48,562 bases of DNA from Chara braunii (lineage: Eukaryota > Streptophyta > Charophyceae > Charales > Characeae), in NCBI GenBank assembly GCA_003427395.1, contig BFEA01000015.1, positions 974,299-1,022,860 of the forward strand. Direction: 5' to 3'. Position numbers and translations under genes: made by a program. How positions within the stretch are numbered: position 1 is the first letter of the stretch; every line of letters starts with the position of its first letter. Of this stretch, positions 29,915-39,273 are shown piece after piece. The notes beneath the pieces are model-generated. The model had not been told where the DNA came from. It did not search any database and saw nothing but the letters and a program-made list of their open reading frames with translations.

Positions 29915-29944
29915 GAATTTTTATTTTTTTTCGCTTCTGCCTAT

Positions 29945-30075
29945 GCCACGGCCGAGCTATCCAGGCTACACCCGTGGCTGGGCCATGGCCGAGATGTCTA
30001 AGCTTGGCCACACCCATGGCTGGGCCACGGCCGAGATGTCTAGGCCACGCCCGTGGCTGGGCCACACCCCTGGGG
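29945..30075. repeat. GC-rich tandem repeat, about three units
   Basis: Units of roughly 37-54 bp built on CACACCC(A/G)TGGCTGGGCC and A(T/C)GGCCGAGATGTCTA are repeated head to tail with variation. Many sub-palindromes (GGCCATGGCC, CCACGG/CCGTGG) are present. No gene is seen. Confidence 0.7.
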
Positions 30076-31579
30076 AAACGAGCCAAAAACAGGATGGCCT
30101 GCTACCTGTAAGTGCTCCCAGGCCAGGCCACGGGAAAAGGAGCGGTACCACTACCTCCACCTCTTGTTTTTGCCAATTATTGAACCGGTAGGCCGTTGAA
30201 TGCGTGATTTACTGTTTTTCTTGCAGTTTCTAATTGGTCTTCGTCCAAGCTCGCAGTGGACTGTTAGGGCGTACTCACACAGTGGTGGCATAGCGGCGAA
30301 ATCACCGAATTTCGCTATCCCCATTTTGCTGAAATGCCACCCCACCCGGTCACATAGCAGCAGCAAATCACAAAAGACACAGGTAGGACTTTCTGGCAAT
30401 TGCCAAAATGGTGCCTGGTGTGGTCACACAGCGCAAGGCCCAAATCCTTCAATTCTTTTTTTGTCAACGAAGTTTGCTTCAAATTTCCTTTCACAAACTC
30501 TCGAACTGAAAAAATAAAATGCTACCACCTCTGGAGGTGGTAGTAAAATGCCCTTCCCCGCGGCCCGCCAGGCCGCTGACATTTGATACCCCGTTTGCTA
30601 CTTTTGCCACTTTCCCTGCCTCGTGCAACTGGCCCAACCATCAAATTTTAGCTATTTTACCATAAGAGGCCCTAGCATTATGCCAGCGACTGTGATTCCG
30701 GTTGAACAAAACTTCAACGAACCGGATGCAGCAAGCAACCATCTTCGGACTACATCATCAGGGCCAACGGTTGGGACCAACAGGAGCAACGGTTGGGACT
30801 CGGTACCAGGGGTTACCATTTTCAACTTTGTTCGCAAGTCATTGATCTACAGAATCTAAGGCCTCCAGTCACCACGGGGGTTCCAAGCAGGACAAGCAAG
30901 CAACGCGACAGATGTGACAATTTACCCGGGCTGGAGTACGATCTCGCTGGTCCTTCCAGCCCCACTGCTTTGACCTGCGACAGTATAAGTCACAGGTGCC
31001 TGCCCAGCCACGATAGCTTGTGTGCCTTCACGCGCTGCGCCTTCCAGGCCCCGATTGCTCGCAGCATTCATCGCGAACGCAAACCTGCGTGCATGCCACA
31101 CAGGTGTCAGGTCCCTCAGAGGTCGAGCCCTTTTCTCTCGCCTTGATTTTGGTGAAAGGACTCTCAGGTAGCAGTCCGTCGGCTTGGCCACCTTCGTCAG
31201 TCAGTGTTGTCAGTCAAGGTCGCGTGATCATCACCGGTCGAGTTTCACGTCTGTCAAGGTCATCAGTCAAGGTCGTCAGTCAAGGTAGTGTTGGCATCGC
31301 TTTTCCAAGGCGGTCACAATCCAGCGGTCCTCCGGTCAGTCCTCCCTCGTCGGTCCACCATTCCCCGGTAAGCCAGTCCCCACCTCCCTCCCCTCCACAT
31401 CATGAACCTGCCTGTATGCAGCGTCGGCGACCCGAGACCCCCCTTACCCCAACCACCCAACGCACATCGCCATCACACCACCGCTTCCCACTCCACATCC
31501 TCATCTTTTCACTCTCTCGCTTCTACCTCTTCGCCCCTCTTTGGCCCGTTCCTCCTCTCCTTTTTCCCTCCAACCTTAG
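30076..31579. other. No confident gene; CT-rich toward the right
   Basis: 30280-30447 contains a GTGGTGGCATAG...GGTGCCTGGTG / GTCACAC pattern that hints at a small TIR element, but no clean ends can be set. 30519-30540 is a near-perfect 22-bp palindrome (CTACCACCTC/GAGGTGGTAG). 31197-31285 has short GTCAGTCAAGGTC repeats. From 31360 the strand is CT-rich and ends TTTTTCCCTCCAACCTTAG at 31580, which has the form of a 3' splice acceptor. Confidence 0.4.
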
Positions 31580-32353
31580 TATCCAATCACACGAGGAAAT
31601 CTCGAACGAGCAACTCGTCACCATCTTCTCCTCTCTCATCACTCCATTTTGCTCCTCCTTATCTTTACCCCCACCTCAGCGGACAAAATTATTCAACGAA
31701 TATTTGTTTTGGACCCGCCAACGGCCTCTCTTCTCCCACTCCATCTCTTCCTTCTTCCATTCATCCTTCCATCCTCAATCTCATCACTCCAGCATAATCT
31801 CATTGAAAGGACTTTCGGTTCGAACCTCGTTGCCTCAGACCTCTCAGAGTTCGCAGAGGAAGCTGCCTTCTGCACACTGCAAAATGGTGCGCAGTCCTTC
31901 TTCTTCCTCAAACGCGACCAAGCGGTTCAGCTACTCTCCCACTCCTTCTACTCAAATCTCATCCTTTCCCTAATCTTTTCTGGTACACGCAGCCTCAACC
32001 TCCTAACTCCACTGGAGCAGGCTCAAGTAAGCGCTCAGCTGGCAGATTTCAAGGAGAAGCATGCGCACGACCTCCGAATACCATTCTACTGCTTCGCTCT
32101 ATGCTTGGCTTCAGCCAAAGATAACGCTTTCAGGTTTTGGGTCAACAGTGGCCTGCTTAGCCTTGCCGAGAACCTTCCTTCTCTTGGCAGGCTCCCGGGC
32201 TTCATTTCCCCCATCGCCTTCTTCTTCAAGGGATTTTTTTCAGCAGGCGGTCAAGGCGGGCATCTCCCATCTGCTTTTTCATCAGCTCGTGAAGTCATGA
32301 CCAGGGCCCTGGTTCCACCAGCTCACCGATCAGGCTTGCGGGACTTCAATTGA
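31580..32353 (+). pseudogene. Unrecognised protein-like segment, frame-broken
   Basis: After an acceptor-like CCAACCTTAG, a plus-strand frame is open to 32353 without an ATG. Its middle reads like genuine protein: NLVASDLSEFAEEAAFCTLQ, QAVQLLSHSFYSNLILSLIF, LLTPLEQAQVSAQLADFKEK, IPFYCFALCLASAKDNAFRF. The 5' part may be coded in another frame (EEISNEQLVTIFSSL, KLFNEYLFWTRQ, about 31595-31730). A run of seven Ts near 32233 moves the plausible C-terminus (FFQQAVKAGISHLLFHQL) one frame over, ending near 32298. I recognise no family. A captured or decayed host exon, or a transposon accessory gene, are both possible. It lies beside the truncated end of gypsy element 2A. Confidence 0.35.
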
Positions 32354-32544
32354 CTACCAATTGGCACCGAATTTTCCCAAGAAGGCTTCTTAACCGTCGC
32401 AGACGTCGCTACCTCGACTGTTACTCAAGCTCCAGGAAGCTACGCACGTGAAGGCGCAGTTGTCACGCGTATTTTCTGTATGAATGATTGCTCCTATCTT
32501 GCAGCAATGACTCGGGTGCTATTCTGTAGGAAGTAAACAGACTC

Positions 32545-32937
32545 GGGAGATCTACCCAGACGTAAGTGCTGAACCAGTGGTGCACATCCCCTCCTAATCT
32601 GGCGGGGATGTTGATCCGAGCTTCGTCATTGCTATACTGTTGTGCACGCAAGGTAGTTAACCATGCTCCGGCTAAGTGATGTGCAAGATAAAAAAGATAC
32701 AGATCCGGTGGAGCCATGGGTGCTCGAGGCCGCGGAGGCGGGTTAGGTGCAGGATTCTGATTTTGGGCTTGGTTCACAGCCGGATGAGCATTCATAGGGG
32801 CTGCTCCACGTCCAGCCGATCTACTCCTTGTTACCACGGGATCACGTCGAGGCGCATTCCGCTGTCTTGGTCGTCCTCTGCTCGCCAGATCGCTCTGTGC
32901 GGGTTACCCTTTGAATCCGGAAGCCTGCCACGTCTCA
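32545..32937 (-). pseudogene. gag: Gypsy 2A gag, N-terminal fragment
   Basis: The minus-strand reading VVTRSRSAGRGAAPMNAHPA, a Pro/Asn-rich linker, APMAPPDLYLFYLAHHLAGA and GGDVHHWFSTYVWVDLP matches the gag of element 2B (TRSRSAARQAALMNAHP, GGDAHHWFSTYVWVEL). The similarity ends at VDLP near 32550. The remaining codons to 32463 are unrelated, which marks the truncation point. The first ATG is at MNAHP, yet similarity begins about 30 codons earlier. Confidence 0.75.
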
Positions 32938-32949
32938 GCTCCGATACCA
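32938..32949 (-). promoter_or_regulatory. Primer binding site, element 2A
   Basis: Minus strand TGGTATCGGAGC, one change from the TGGTATCAGAGC complementary to the 3' end of initiator tRNA-Met, and identically placed relative to the LTR end and gag as in element 2B. Confidence 0.8.
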
Positions 32950-33351
32950 ACCTCAAGCCCAGCGCGACTTCCTGATCGGAGTGGGATGGGGGCCCGGAAG
33001 TGCGAAAAATGGTGTGCTAAGGATTTTAGGAAAGTGAGGGTGGAGTCCCAGGTCAGAACTGAGATCTCTTGTGGCAAGTCTCGGGGGTATAAGCGCAAGA
33101 GGGTGTGCGCAGGTCGTATTTGGCACTCCTAATTTTCGTAAGACGGAGGGTAGACCACCTCTCACAGCTTGTGCACAAAAGGGAAGCCGTTGATGTCGTG
33201 CAGCATAAGGCAGATGACATGCGCAGTGCATCTCATACTAAAGATTCGGGGCACTTTTCCACGATCACAGTATCGACAGATCTAAGCACTCTTGCATTCT
33301 CGAACAAAATCCCAACAACATTGCCCCTGCCAACGAACTCAATTTTCAAGC

Positions 33352-33824
33352 CTAAAAGAAATGAGAATCACCGTCTTCTCTGGTTTCGCCTTCGTGGCTA
33401 GTCGTGCGGTTCGCCAGTTGTCGTCGCCGCTCGGCTTCGGTGCGGGTTCGCCGAGCGAATTCCAAGGCTCGATAGGCCTGGTGCCGCCGACACTTTTCGC
33501 ACGGTATGCAGGGCCAATAACGGGTTATGGAATTCCACGACACCACCGTGAGTTGGTGATATGGAAGAAGGAGGTGGAAGGGAGGGAAACTGGTAGTAAT
33601 AACGACGAAACCAGGGGATATGAAATACTGCATGTTATAAGTATCCGGATAATTGGGGCTCCTAGGATCGTTAGTTATGGCACAGTGAAAGTCCCTCGCA
33701 CACAATCGATCTTTTTCTGTCAGACAGGGGAATTCCGGATTTCTTAAGTTCCCCCGCCGTCTGAGTTGTTCACCTTCCAATATTCGCGGTATTCCAGGTC
33801 CCTCAGACTCTCACGATCAGACAT
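33352..33824 (-). pseudogene. ORF inside the LTR of element 2A
   Basis: Minus strand ATG at 33824 gives MSDRESLRDLEYREYW, then a frameshift. The remaining frame (to 33352) has TEKDRLCARDFHCAIT, PYHQLTVVSWNSITRYWP, the Cys cluster CIPCEKC and the basic ALEFARRTRTEAERRR. The same series is found in the LTR of element 2B at 37891-38471 despite much nucleotide divergence. Function is unknown. The C-x2-C-x2-C with a basic tail could bind nucleic acid, but that is speculation. Confidence 0.5.
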
Positions 33825-34480
33825 CCAAGAGGGAAATTACGCAGCCATATCCGTTTAAAAAGCTCGGGCCCCTGCATCCTCATACGGGGTTCCAGGTTGA
33901 CTCACGCAGGCGAGCTCGTACGTAGCGACTCGACCTTTTCGAAATCGCGACCGTCCGCGAGCGTGCACGTGGGAAACAGGGTGGGGGGGGGGAAGGGGGT
34001 AGTTTAGTGTATCGATCGCGTTGGGCATACATGCAAATATCCTACTCGTGCTACGTTGGGTGAGGTCTGGTCATTACATACCATCCATATGACAAAAAAG
34101 AGGAAAGAAGAGAAAGGATCATCAACTTCTTCTAGCACTCTTGGCGATCGAAAGTTAACGACTAAACCAAAATATCTATAATCGACCGTTTTCAATCATA
34201 TATGAGCGTATAGCTCACGCAAGTGAGCAGTAGACAGAGAAGAAACGGGCATCGCAAAACAAGATTGGAAATCCGAAAAGATCGCTAATAAAACGGAATT
34301 CACATTCATTTCATGCATACATACAACATACAAACGACAAAGAAAATCCGAGACGATTTACAAAAGAAGTCCAAAAAGAAGGCCGCGATAAAATCGACCA
34401 TATCCGGATCCAAAATTATACAGATGAACAGAAGAAAAAAAAGGGACAACGAAAAGAAGCTCATCCCACACCCACGACTG

Positions 34481-34500
34481 CTCTCTCTCTCTCTCTCTCT
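34481..34500 (-). repeat. (GA)n tract in LTR of element 2A
   Basis: (CT)10 on the plus strand at the position matching the GA tracts of 37134-37154 and 48471-48562 in the other two LTR copies. Confidence 0.9.
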
Positions 34501-34763
34501 TTCTCCATACTCCCGATGCGGCCAGTCCGTAGCCTCGCATCAACACAGAGTTGTCACCCCGCTTGGTTCGAGCGTGCAAGTCAGGTTCGCCCATGCGCCA
34601 CAGTCCATTGTGGCCCCGCACGTCAACCCCGCATACCCGACACCAGCTCGTCGGATCGCCCAACTCTCGCACTCACTCACCTTCCAAACTTGATCGTTAG
34701 CCAACCCTCACTGATCGCGCTAACCTCAAAATTCTTAGAAAGCCAACTAATCGCGCTTGCAGA

Positions 34764-34770
34764 ATTTATA
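34764..34770 (-). promoter_or_regulatory. TATA box of LTR 2A
   Basis: Minus strand TATAAAT within CATGTTATAAATTCTGCAAG. The same site is kept in the other two LTRs (36876-36882 and 48176-48182). Conservation in three diverged copies supports a promoter role. Confidence 0.6.
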
Positions 34771-35513
34771 ACATGCATGCCTGCGCGAAAGGTACGGGAT
34801 TAAGCCCAGGTGGACAAGAGGAGAAAAAAGGAAGTGCCTACGTCTGCATGGTCAGGCCGCGGCGTGGGAGCCGTAGCCACACTCCACACATCGATCCGGT
34901 CATTCAGGCGCTCCAACCAATTAGAACAGAGTATGTGAGGCGAGGAAGAAGAAGAAGGCGGGCAAACACGAAGGAACCAAGAAAGAAGAAAGATACAGTT
35001 ACAATCGCGCCCGCCAAAAACAACAGTCGCACAAGATTAAGGGCGCGATCCAGTCAGAGCCCAGTTCCCAGCGCAGCAAGATGCGCGCAAGCGTGACGCA
35101 ACAAAATTAAGCGTTCCTAAATTCCTAGCCTAAGTCCTAATTGCAAAAGGAAATTCTGAAAAAGAGAAAAACAATTTCGCGAACCCATGGAGGCTCGACA
35201 TCAGTTGAAAATTCAAAAACGATATTCCCGCGCGATGATCGCGCCAAAAATCCCCAGTGCTCACAGCAGAACAAGAAAGAAGCTATGGTACAGTTATTTC
35301 TCGTGCCCGTCATGACGCAGCTACCCAACCGTTGGCACGGGACTTTCCTGACACCGATCTGACAACTTCCAGCAGAAAACGAAAAGGAACAAGGACATTC
35401 ATGCAATTTGCCCGCCCGACCCATCTTCTCATAGTTTGCCCATCCGGCACGTCGTATTTCCCCAAGCAGCTTCACGCAGAAAGTCGCGCGATCACAGAAA
35501 ATAGTTTGTCACA

Positions 35514-36121
35514 AGAGTCCCTCAAGCGCAAGCTCAGAGGCCTTCGAGGGATATCCACACACCTGAAGGCATTGACCTTGGTTGTCCCCAACACATGGGT
35601 TGAACTCCTAAAAGTCGAAAGTGACGTCTGGTTAGAAGGAACTTGGTGGCCGGACCCCGAATCAGATGATCAAATATTGCATGCTATAGAATCAAAGGCA
35701 ATATATGGACTGGACACAGAGGTCTGGGTCAAGGAGATACCACCCAACTTTGTCAAGTTTGATAATATCTTAATGGTACCCACTTACAGTCTGCGTGAGC
35801 CCATCACGGTATTCTTTTTCCTCACTCAAGAAGGGAACCAGGTGGCTCAAATCCTCAATCAGGAAACATGATTGGAGGATAATAAACCAGAATCTTCTGA
35901 GGTGGGATGGACGCTGGAATCTGCTGTGTCAACACCTACTACAATTCCAGTCAACGAATATAGGCCTAAGTTGGGGTACAAATTGCACTCGAAAGCTCCC
36001 TCCTTGAAAGCGCAATCATGTTTATCATGGAACAAAAGGTTCAGTGTCATGCCTTTTATTACTTTTGTTGACAAATGGCTACCCTTCTACTGTCAAGATG
36101 GGAGGTCTGCGGTGGATGCAC
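35514..36121 (+). pseudogene. Unrecognised coding-like segment between two head-to-head LTRs
   Basis: The 608 bp between the LTR starts at 35513 and 36122 is open in one plus-strand frame except for a single TGA (35869-35871). It encodes about 200 residues with ordinary protein composition: RGISTHLKALTLVVPNTWVE, VWLEGTWWPDPESDDQILHA, DTEVWVKEIPPNFVKFDNIL, EYRPKLGYKLHSKAPSLKAQ, FSVMPFITFVDKWLPFYCQD. There is no start or stop at its edges, so it looks like the inside of an older gene or element into which the two LTR elements inserted. I do not recognise the family. The frame extends into the 2A LTR only by chance. Confidence 0.45.
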
Positions 36122-36875
36122 TGTGACGAACTATCTTCTGTAACTGTGCGACTTCCTGCGCGAGGCTGTTGTGGGGAAACGGGAGGGTTTGATGGGTGAT
36201 GGAGCGCAAGTAGGGATCGGTTGGGCAAGTTGCATGGATGCCCTCGCTTCTTTTTCGCTTTTGTTGGAGTTCGTCGAGCCTGTGCTGGGAAAGTCCTGCG
36301 TCGACGATTAAGTGACCGCGCCTTAGCGACCACAAGAAATAACGGTTGCCATAGCCTCTTTCTTGTTCTGTTGTGAGCACTAGGAATTTTGGCGCGATTA
36401 GCGCGCAGGGATTTTCGTTTTTAAATTCGAACTAATATCGAGTCCCCGCAGGCTCTCGGAGTTGTTTTTCTTTCGGAATTTTCTTTTGCAATAAGGCTTA
36501 AGACTAGGAATTTAGGCACCTTGCAATTTGGCTACACGGCGCTTCTTGCTCGCATGCGGCGTGCCTCGACAGGGTCTGGGTTCTGATTTCCATCCGCGCC
36601 TTAATTCTGTGTGTAACTGTAGTTTTTGGCGGGCGCAATCACAACTGTAATCTTCTTGTTCTTGATGACCTTTGTGTTTCCTTATTTCCCGCCTCGTCTT
36701 TGCATGCACACTTTCTTCCTCTGTTCTAAGTGGCTCCCACGTTTGCATGCCCGGATCAATGAGCGGAGAGTGGCTCCGTCCCCAGCGTCGCGGCCTGGAC
36801 ATGCAGATGTAGGCACTTCCTCTCTCGTCTCATCACTTGGAGTTAATCCTGTATCCCTCGCGTAAACAAGCATGC

Positions 36876-36882
36876 TATAAAT
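36876..36882 (+). promoter_or_regulatory. TATA box of 5' LTR 2B
   Basis: TATAAAT in the context CATGCTATAAATTTTGCAAG CGCGATTAG, conserved in all three LTR copies at the same distance (about 755 bp) from the LTR start. Transcription of the element is expected to start roughly 30 bp downstream. Confidence 0.6.
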
Positions 36883-37133
36883 TTTGCAAGCGCGATTAGT
36901 TCGCTCTCTATGAATTTCGAGGTTAGCGCGATCAATGAGGGTCGGCTAACGAGCAAGTTGGAAGGTGAGTGAGTGTGAGAGTTGGGCGATCCGACGAGCT
37001 GGTGTCGGGTATGCGGGGTTGACGTGTCGGTCGCGATGGACTGTGGCGCACGGGCGAACCTGGTTTGCATGCTTGAGCCAAGCGGGGTGACAACTCAGTG
37101 TAGATGCGAGGCGACAGACTGCCCGCAATGAGA

Positions 37134-37154
37134 AGAGAGAGAGAGAGAGAGAGG
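37134..37154 (+). repeat. (GA)n tract in 5' LTR 2B
   Basis: Short GA microsatellite, homologous in position to the long one at 48471-48562. Confidence 0.9.
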
Positions 37155-37890
37155 AGACGGATCAAGATGGTGTCTTGTCCTTTTGTTTCTTCTTCGTCCA
37201 ACCTTATTGTATAAATTTTGGATTTCCGCCTTATTCAATTTTGTTGCAGCAACTTCGGATTTTTCTTTGTGAGTTATTTTTGCATTTTGGTGTGCGTCAT
37301 CATTTGTTTCGCACTCTATCAGGCTTGCATGGGTGACATTCCGTTGAATACTCGTACTTTATCACTCTCTGTTCGTGACGTGATTGCACTTCTCAATTTC
37401 TTGCAAGATCGGTGGTTTCTGTTTGAATGCATGTCGTTTTTCCTTTCGATCTAAGATACGCACTTTTGTCGATTACCTCGCCGTCGCTAAACATGAACGA
37501 TTCTGAGGGGAATTCCGTGTTTTGATGAATGCATAATGGTAAAGCAAATAGGTGTACGCAGAAGTCGCGATTGTGCGGACTTGTGATTAGTTGTTCGCGA
37601 TTGACCATTCGGGAGGGACTGAGGGGTCGCGTACGACATGCGCTCTAGGAAGGGGGAGGGTAGCAACGATGGGCACTAGAAAGTGACGAAATCCGAATTA
37701 AGCGAACCCAGATCGCGTCTTCTGATCGATCATCGCTTGCGCCCACTCCTGCTCATCCGGAACCAGCCCCTCACTTAGCCGTGAACGGATCCTGTGCACG
37801 CACGTGTAAGCCCGAATGAAAGGGACGGCGCGTACATGCGTGTCTGCAAGATTTATGCGTAGGCCATGACGGCGTTTTTGTCGGATTAAC

Positions 37891-38471
37891 ATGATGTTTT
37901 GCATTACGGACCGAGAAAGCTTGCGGGACCCCGAATATCAGAAATATTGGGAACGAAAGAACGCGTACTTCCTCGCTCAGCCCCACCCCAACCCTCCGAG
38001 ATTCCCTTACCAACGAGGAGACGAACGCGTGTGCGACTGGGATATAGGAAGGGCATTGGACGCTGTTCCTTACAGGCTTACACAACCCAATTCCCCCAGT
38101 CCCGCACGAGCCACGTCTTCTCCGAACTTGGGGTCGTCGTCCTAATAACTCACTGCCCACTGTACCGAGTAGTGCTGCCCTTCCATTACCTCACCGTCAT
38201 TCTGTGGCACGCTATTGCTCCCTATTGGCCTCGAACCCCTTGTTCTGAGTGCCAGCGAGACAACAAGTATCGAGCCTCGGAGTTCGTTCGCCGAACCCGA
38301 ACGGAGTCCGAACGACGGGCACGCAACCTCCAGCCGAGGCCCTCATCGTCTGATTCCGAAGTTTGTACCGATCGACGACAGCAGTTGATCAGACAGCGCG
38401 ATACCCATAGCGTGCCCCCTGTCCATCAGGTCCGTAACCGACCGCAAAGGCGAAACCAGAGGAGATGGTAA
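37891..38471 (+). pseudogene. ORF inside the 5' LTR of element 2B
   Basis: ATG at 37891 begins MMFCITDRESLRDPEYQKYW, matching MSDRESLRDLEYREYW of LTR 2A. The product continues in that frame through RGDERVCDWDIGRALDAVPY, then one frame over for LPFHYLTVILWHAIAPYWP, TPCSEC and ASEFVRRTRTESERR, ending at 38471. Conserved between copies are the N-terminal DRESLRD-EY--YW, a Tyr-Trp-Pro before C-x2-C, and an Arg-rich stretch. It lies between the TATA box and the primer binding site, so it would be the first ORF on the genomic RNA if the promoter is used. Unknown family. Confidence 0.5.
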
Positions 38472-38881
38472 TTCCCCCCTCTCGGGCCTAAGGCATAACG
38501 AAACATGCCCGAGATCGACGATAGGGACAATGTCGTAGGGAACTCTGTTCGAGAATGCAAGAGTATCTAGATTTGTTAGGACTCTTATCCTTGGGATACC
38601 CTGCGCATGCCATCTACCCTAGGTCGCTCGACCTTTGCAGCTTCCTTTTCCTTACACTGAGTCTAATAGGCGGTCCATTCGCTCGTAGAACCCAACACGC
38701 CGCGCACGGCCCGCACCTGCCCTCTTGCACTTTTACCCCCAAAACTTGCCACAGGAGATCTCGGTTCTGTCCTGGGACTCCACCCCCACTGGCACTTTCC
38801 TAAAATCCTTGGCACACCCCCTTTTTCGCACTTCCGGGCCCCCATCCCACTCCGATCAGGAAGTCGCGATGGGCGTGAGGT

Positions 38882-38893
38882 TGGTATCAGAGC
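38882..38893 (+). promoter_or_regulatory. Primer binding site, initiator tRNA-Met type
   Basis: TGGTATCAGAGC, the standard plant retrotransposon primer site complementary to the initiator tRNA-Met 3' end. It lies about 150 bp before the gag ATG at 39041. Confidence 0.92.
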
Positions 38894-38939
38894 CGACACG
38901 TGGCAGGCTGGCGGATTAGTAAAAGGGAGCACTTCGCTT

Positions 38940-39273
38940 AAAGCGACCTGGCGAACGAAGGGCGACCCAGACAACGGAATGCGCCGCAACGCGATCTCGT
39001 GGTAACTAGGAGCAGATCGGCTGCTCGACAAGCGGCCCTTATGAATGCTCATCCAGCAACGAACCAAAATCAGAATCCGAATCATGCGCTTGACCCGGCT
39101 CCGCGGCCTCGAGCACCCATGCCTCCACCGATTCGGATTCTGATTTTGGTGCGCTGCTGGATGAGCATTCATAGGGGCCGCTCGTCGAGCAGCCGATCTG
39201 CTCCTGGTTACCACGGGATCGCGTTGCGGCACGTTCCATTGTCTGGGTCGCCCTTTGTTCTCCAGGTCGCTTT
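38940..39273. repeat. Fold-back inverted duplication in gag
   Basis: 38940-39083 and 39130-39273 are 144-bp inverted repeats, about nine-tenths identical, separated by a 46-bp loop. Arm 1 is the normal gag start region. Arm 2 is its reverse complement inserted where element 2A reads straight from ATGGCTCCACCGGAT to TATCTTTT. The minus strand therefore also reads a gag N-terminus here. It disrupts the gag frame. Confidence 0.9.

Larger units (their letters stand above)
32545..35513 (-). mobile_element. Gypsy element 2A: LTR plus truncated gag (minus strand)
   Basis: The minus-strand LTR from 35513 (TGTGACAAACTATTTTCTGT) to about 32950 is followed by a primer binding site at 32949-32938 and the beginning of gag, ending at about 32545. 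It is a diverged relative of the plus-strand element starting at 36122: start, TATA region, GA tract, LTR ORF, primer binding site and gag N-terminus all correspond in order. Everything downstream of the gag N-terminus is missing, replaced by unrelated DNA. It lies head to head with element 2B. Confidence 0.85.
36122..38881 (+). repeat. 5' LTR of element 2B
   Basis: Starts TGTGACGAACTATC. Collinear with the 3' LTR (47481-48562) over the first kilobase, and with LTR 2A (35513-32950) over its whole length. It contains the TATA box at 36876, a GA tract (37134-37154), a second A/T site TGTATAAATTTT near 37208 and an ORF at 37891-38471. The far end is set by the primer binding site. The terminal CA is not evident just before it, so the exact end is uncertain. 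A shorter LTR plus a long leader remains possible. Confidence 0.75.

Noticed and set aside
30265-30447. hAT-like MITE
   Set aside because: GTGGTGGCA and GTGCCTGGTGTGG words face each other, but no clean TIR or target-site duplication can be fixed.
30519-30540. 22-bp palindrome as a protein-binding operator or terminator
   Set aside because: A single near-perfect palindrome in repeat-rich eukaryotic DNA, with no gene beside it, supports no function.
38663-39232. 189-codon minus-strand frame resembling gag N-terminus
   Set aside because: It reads the inverted arm of the fold-back duplication and then the complement of the LTR; not an independent gene.
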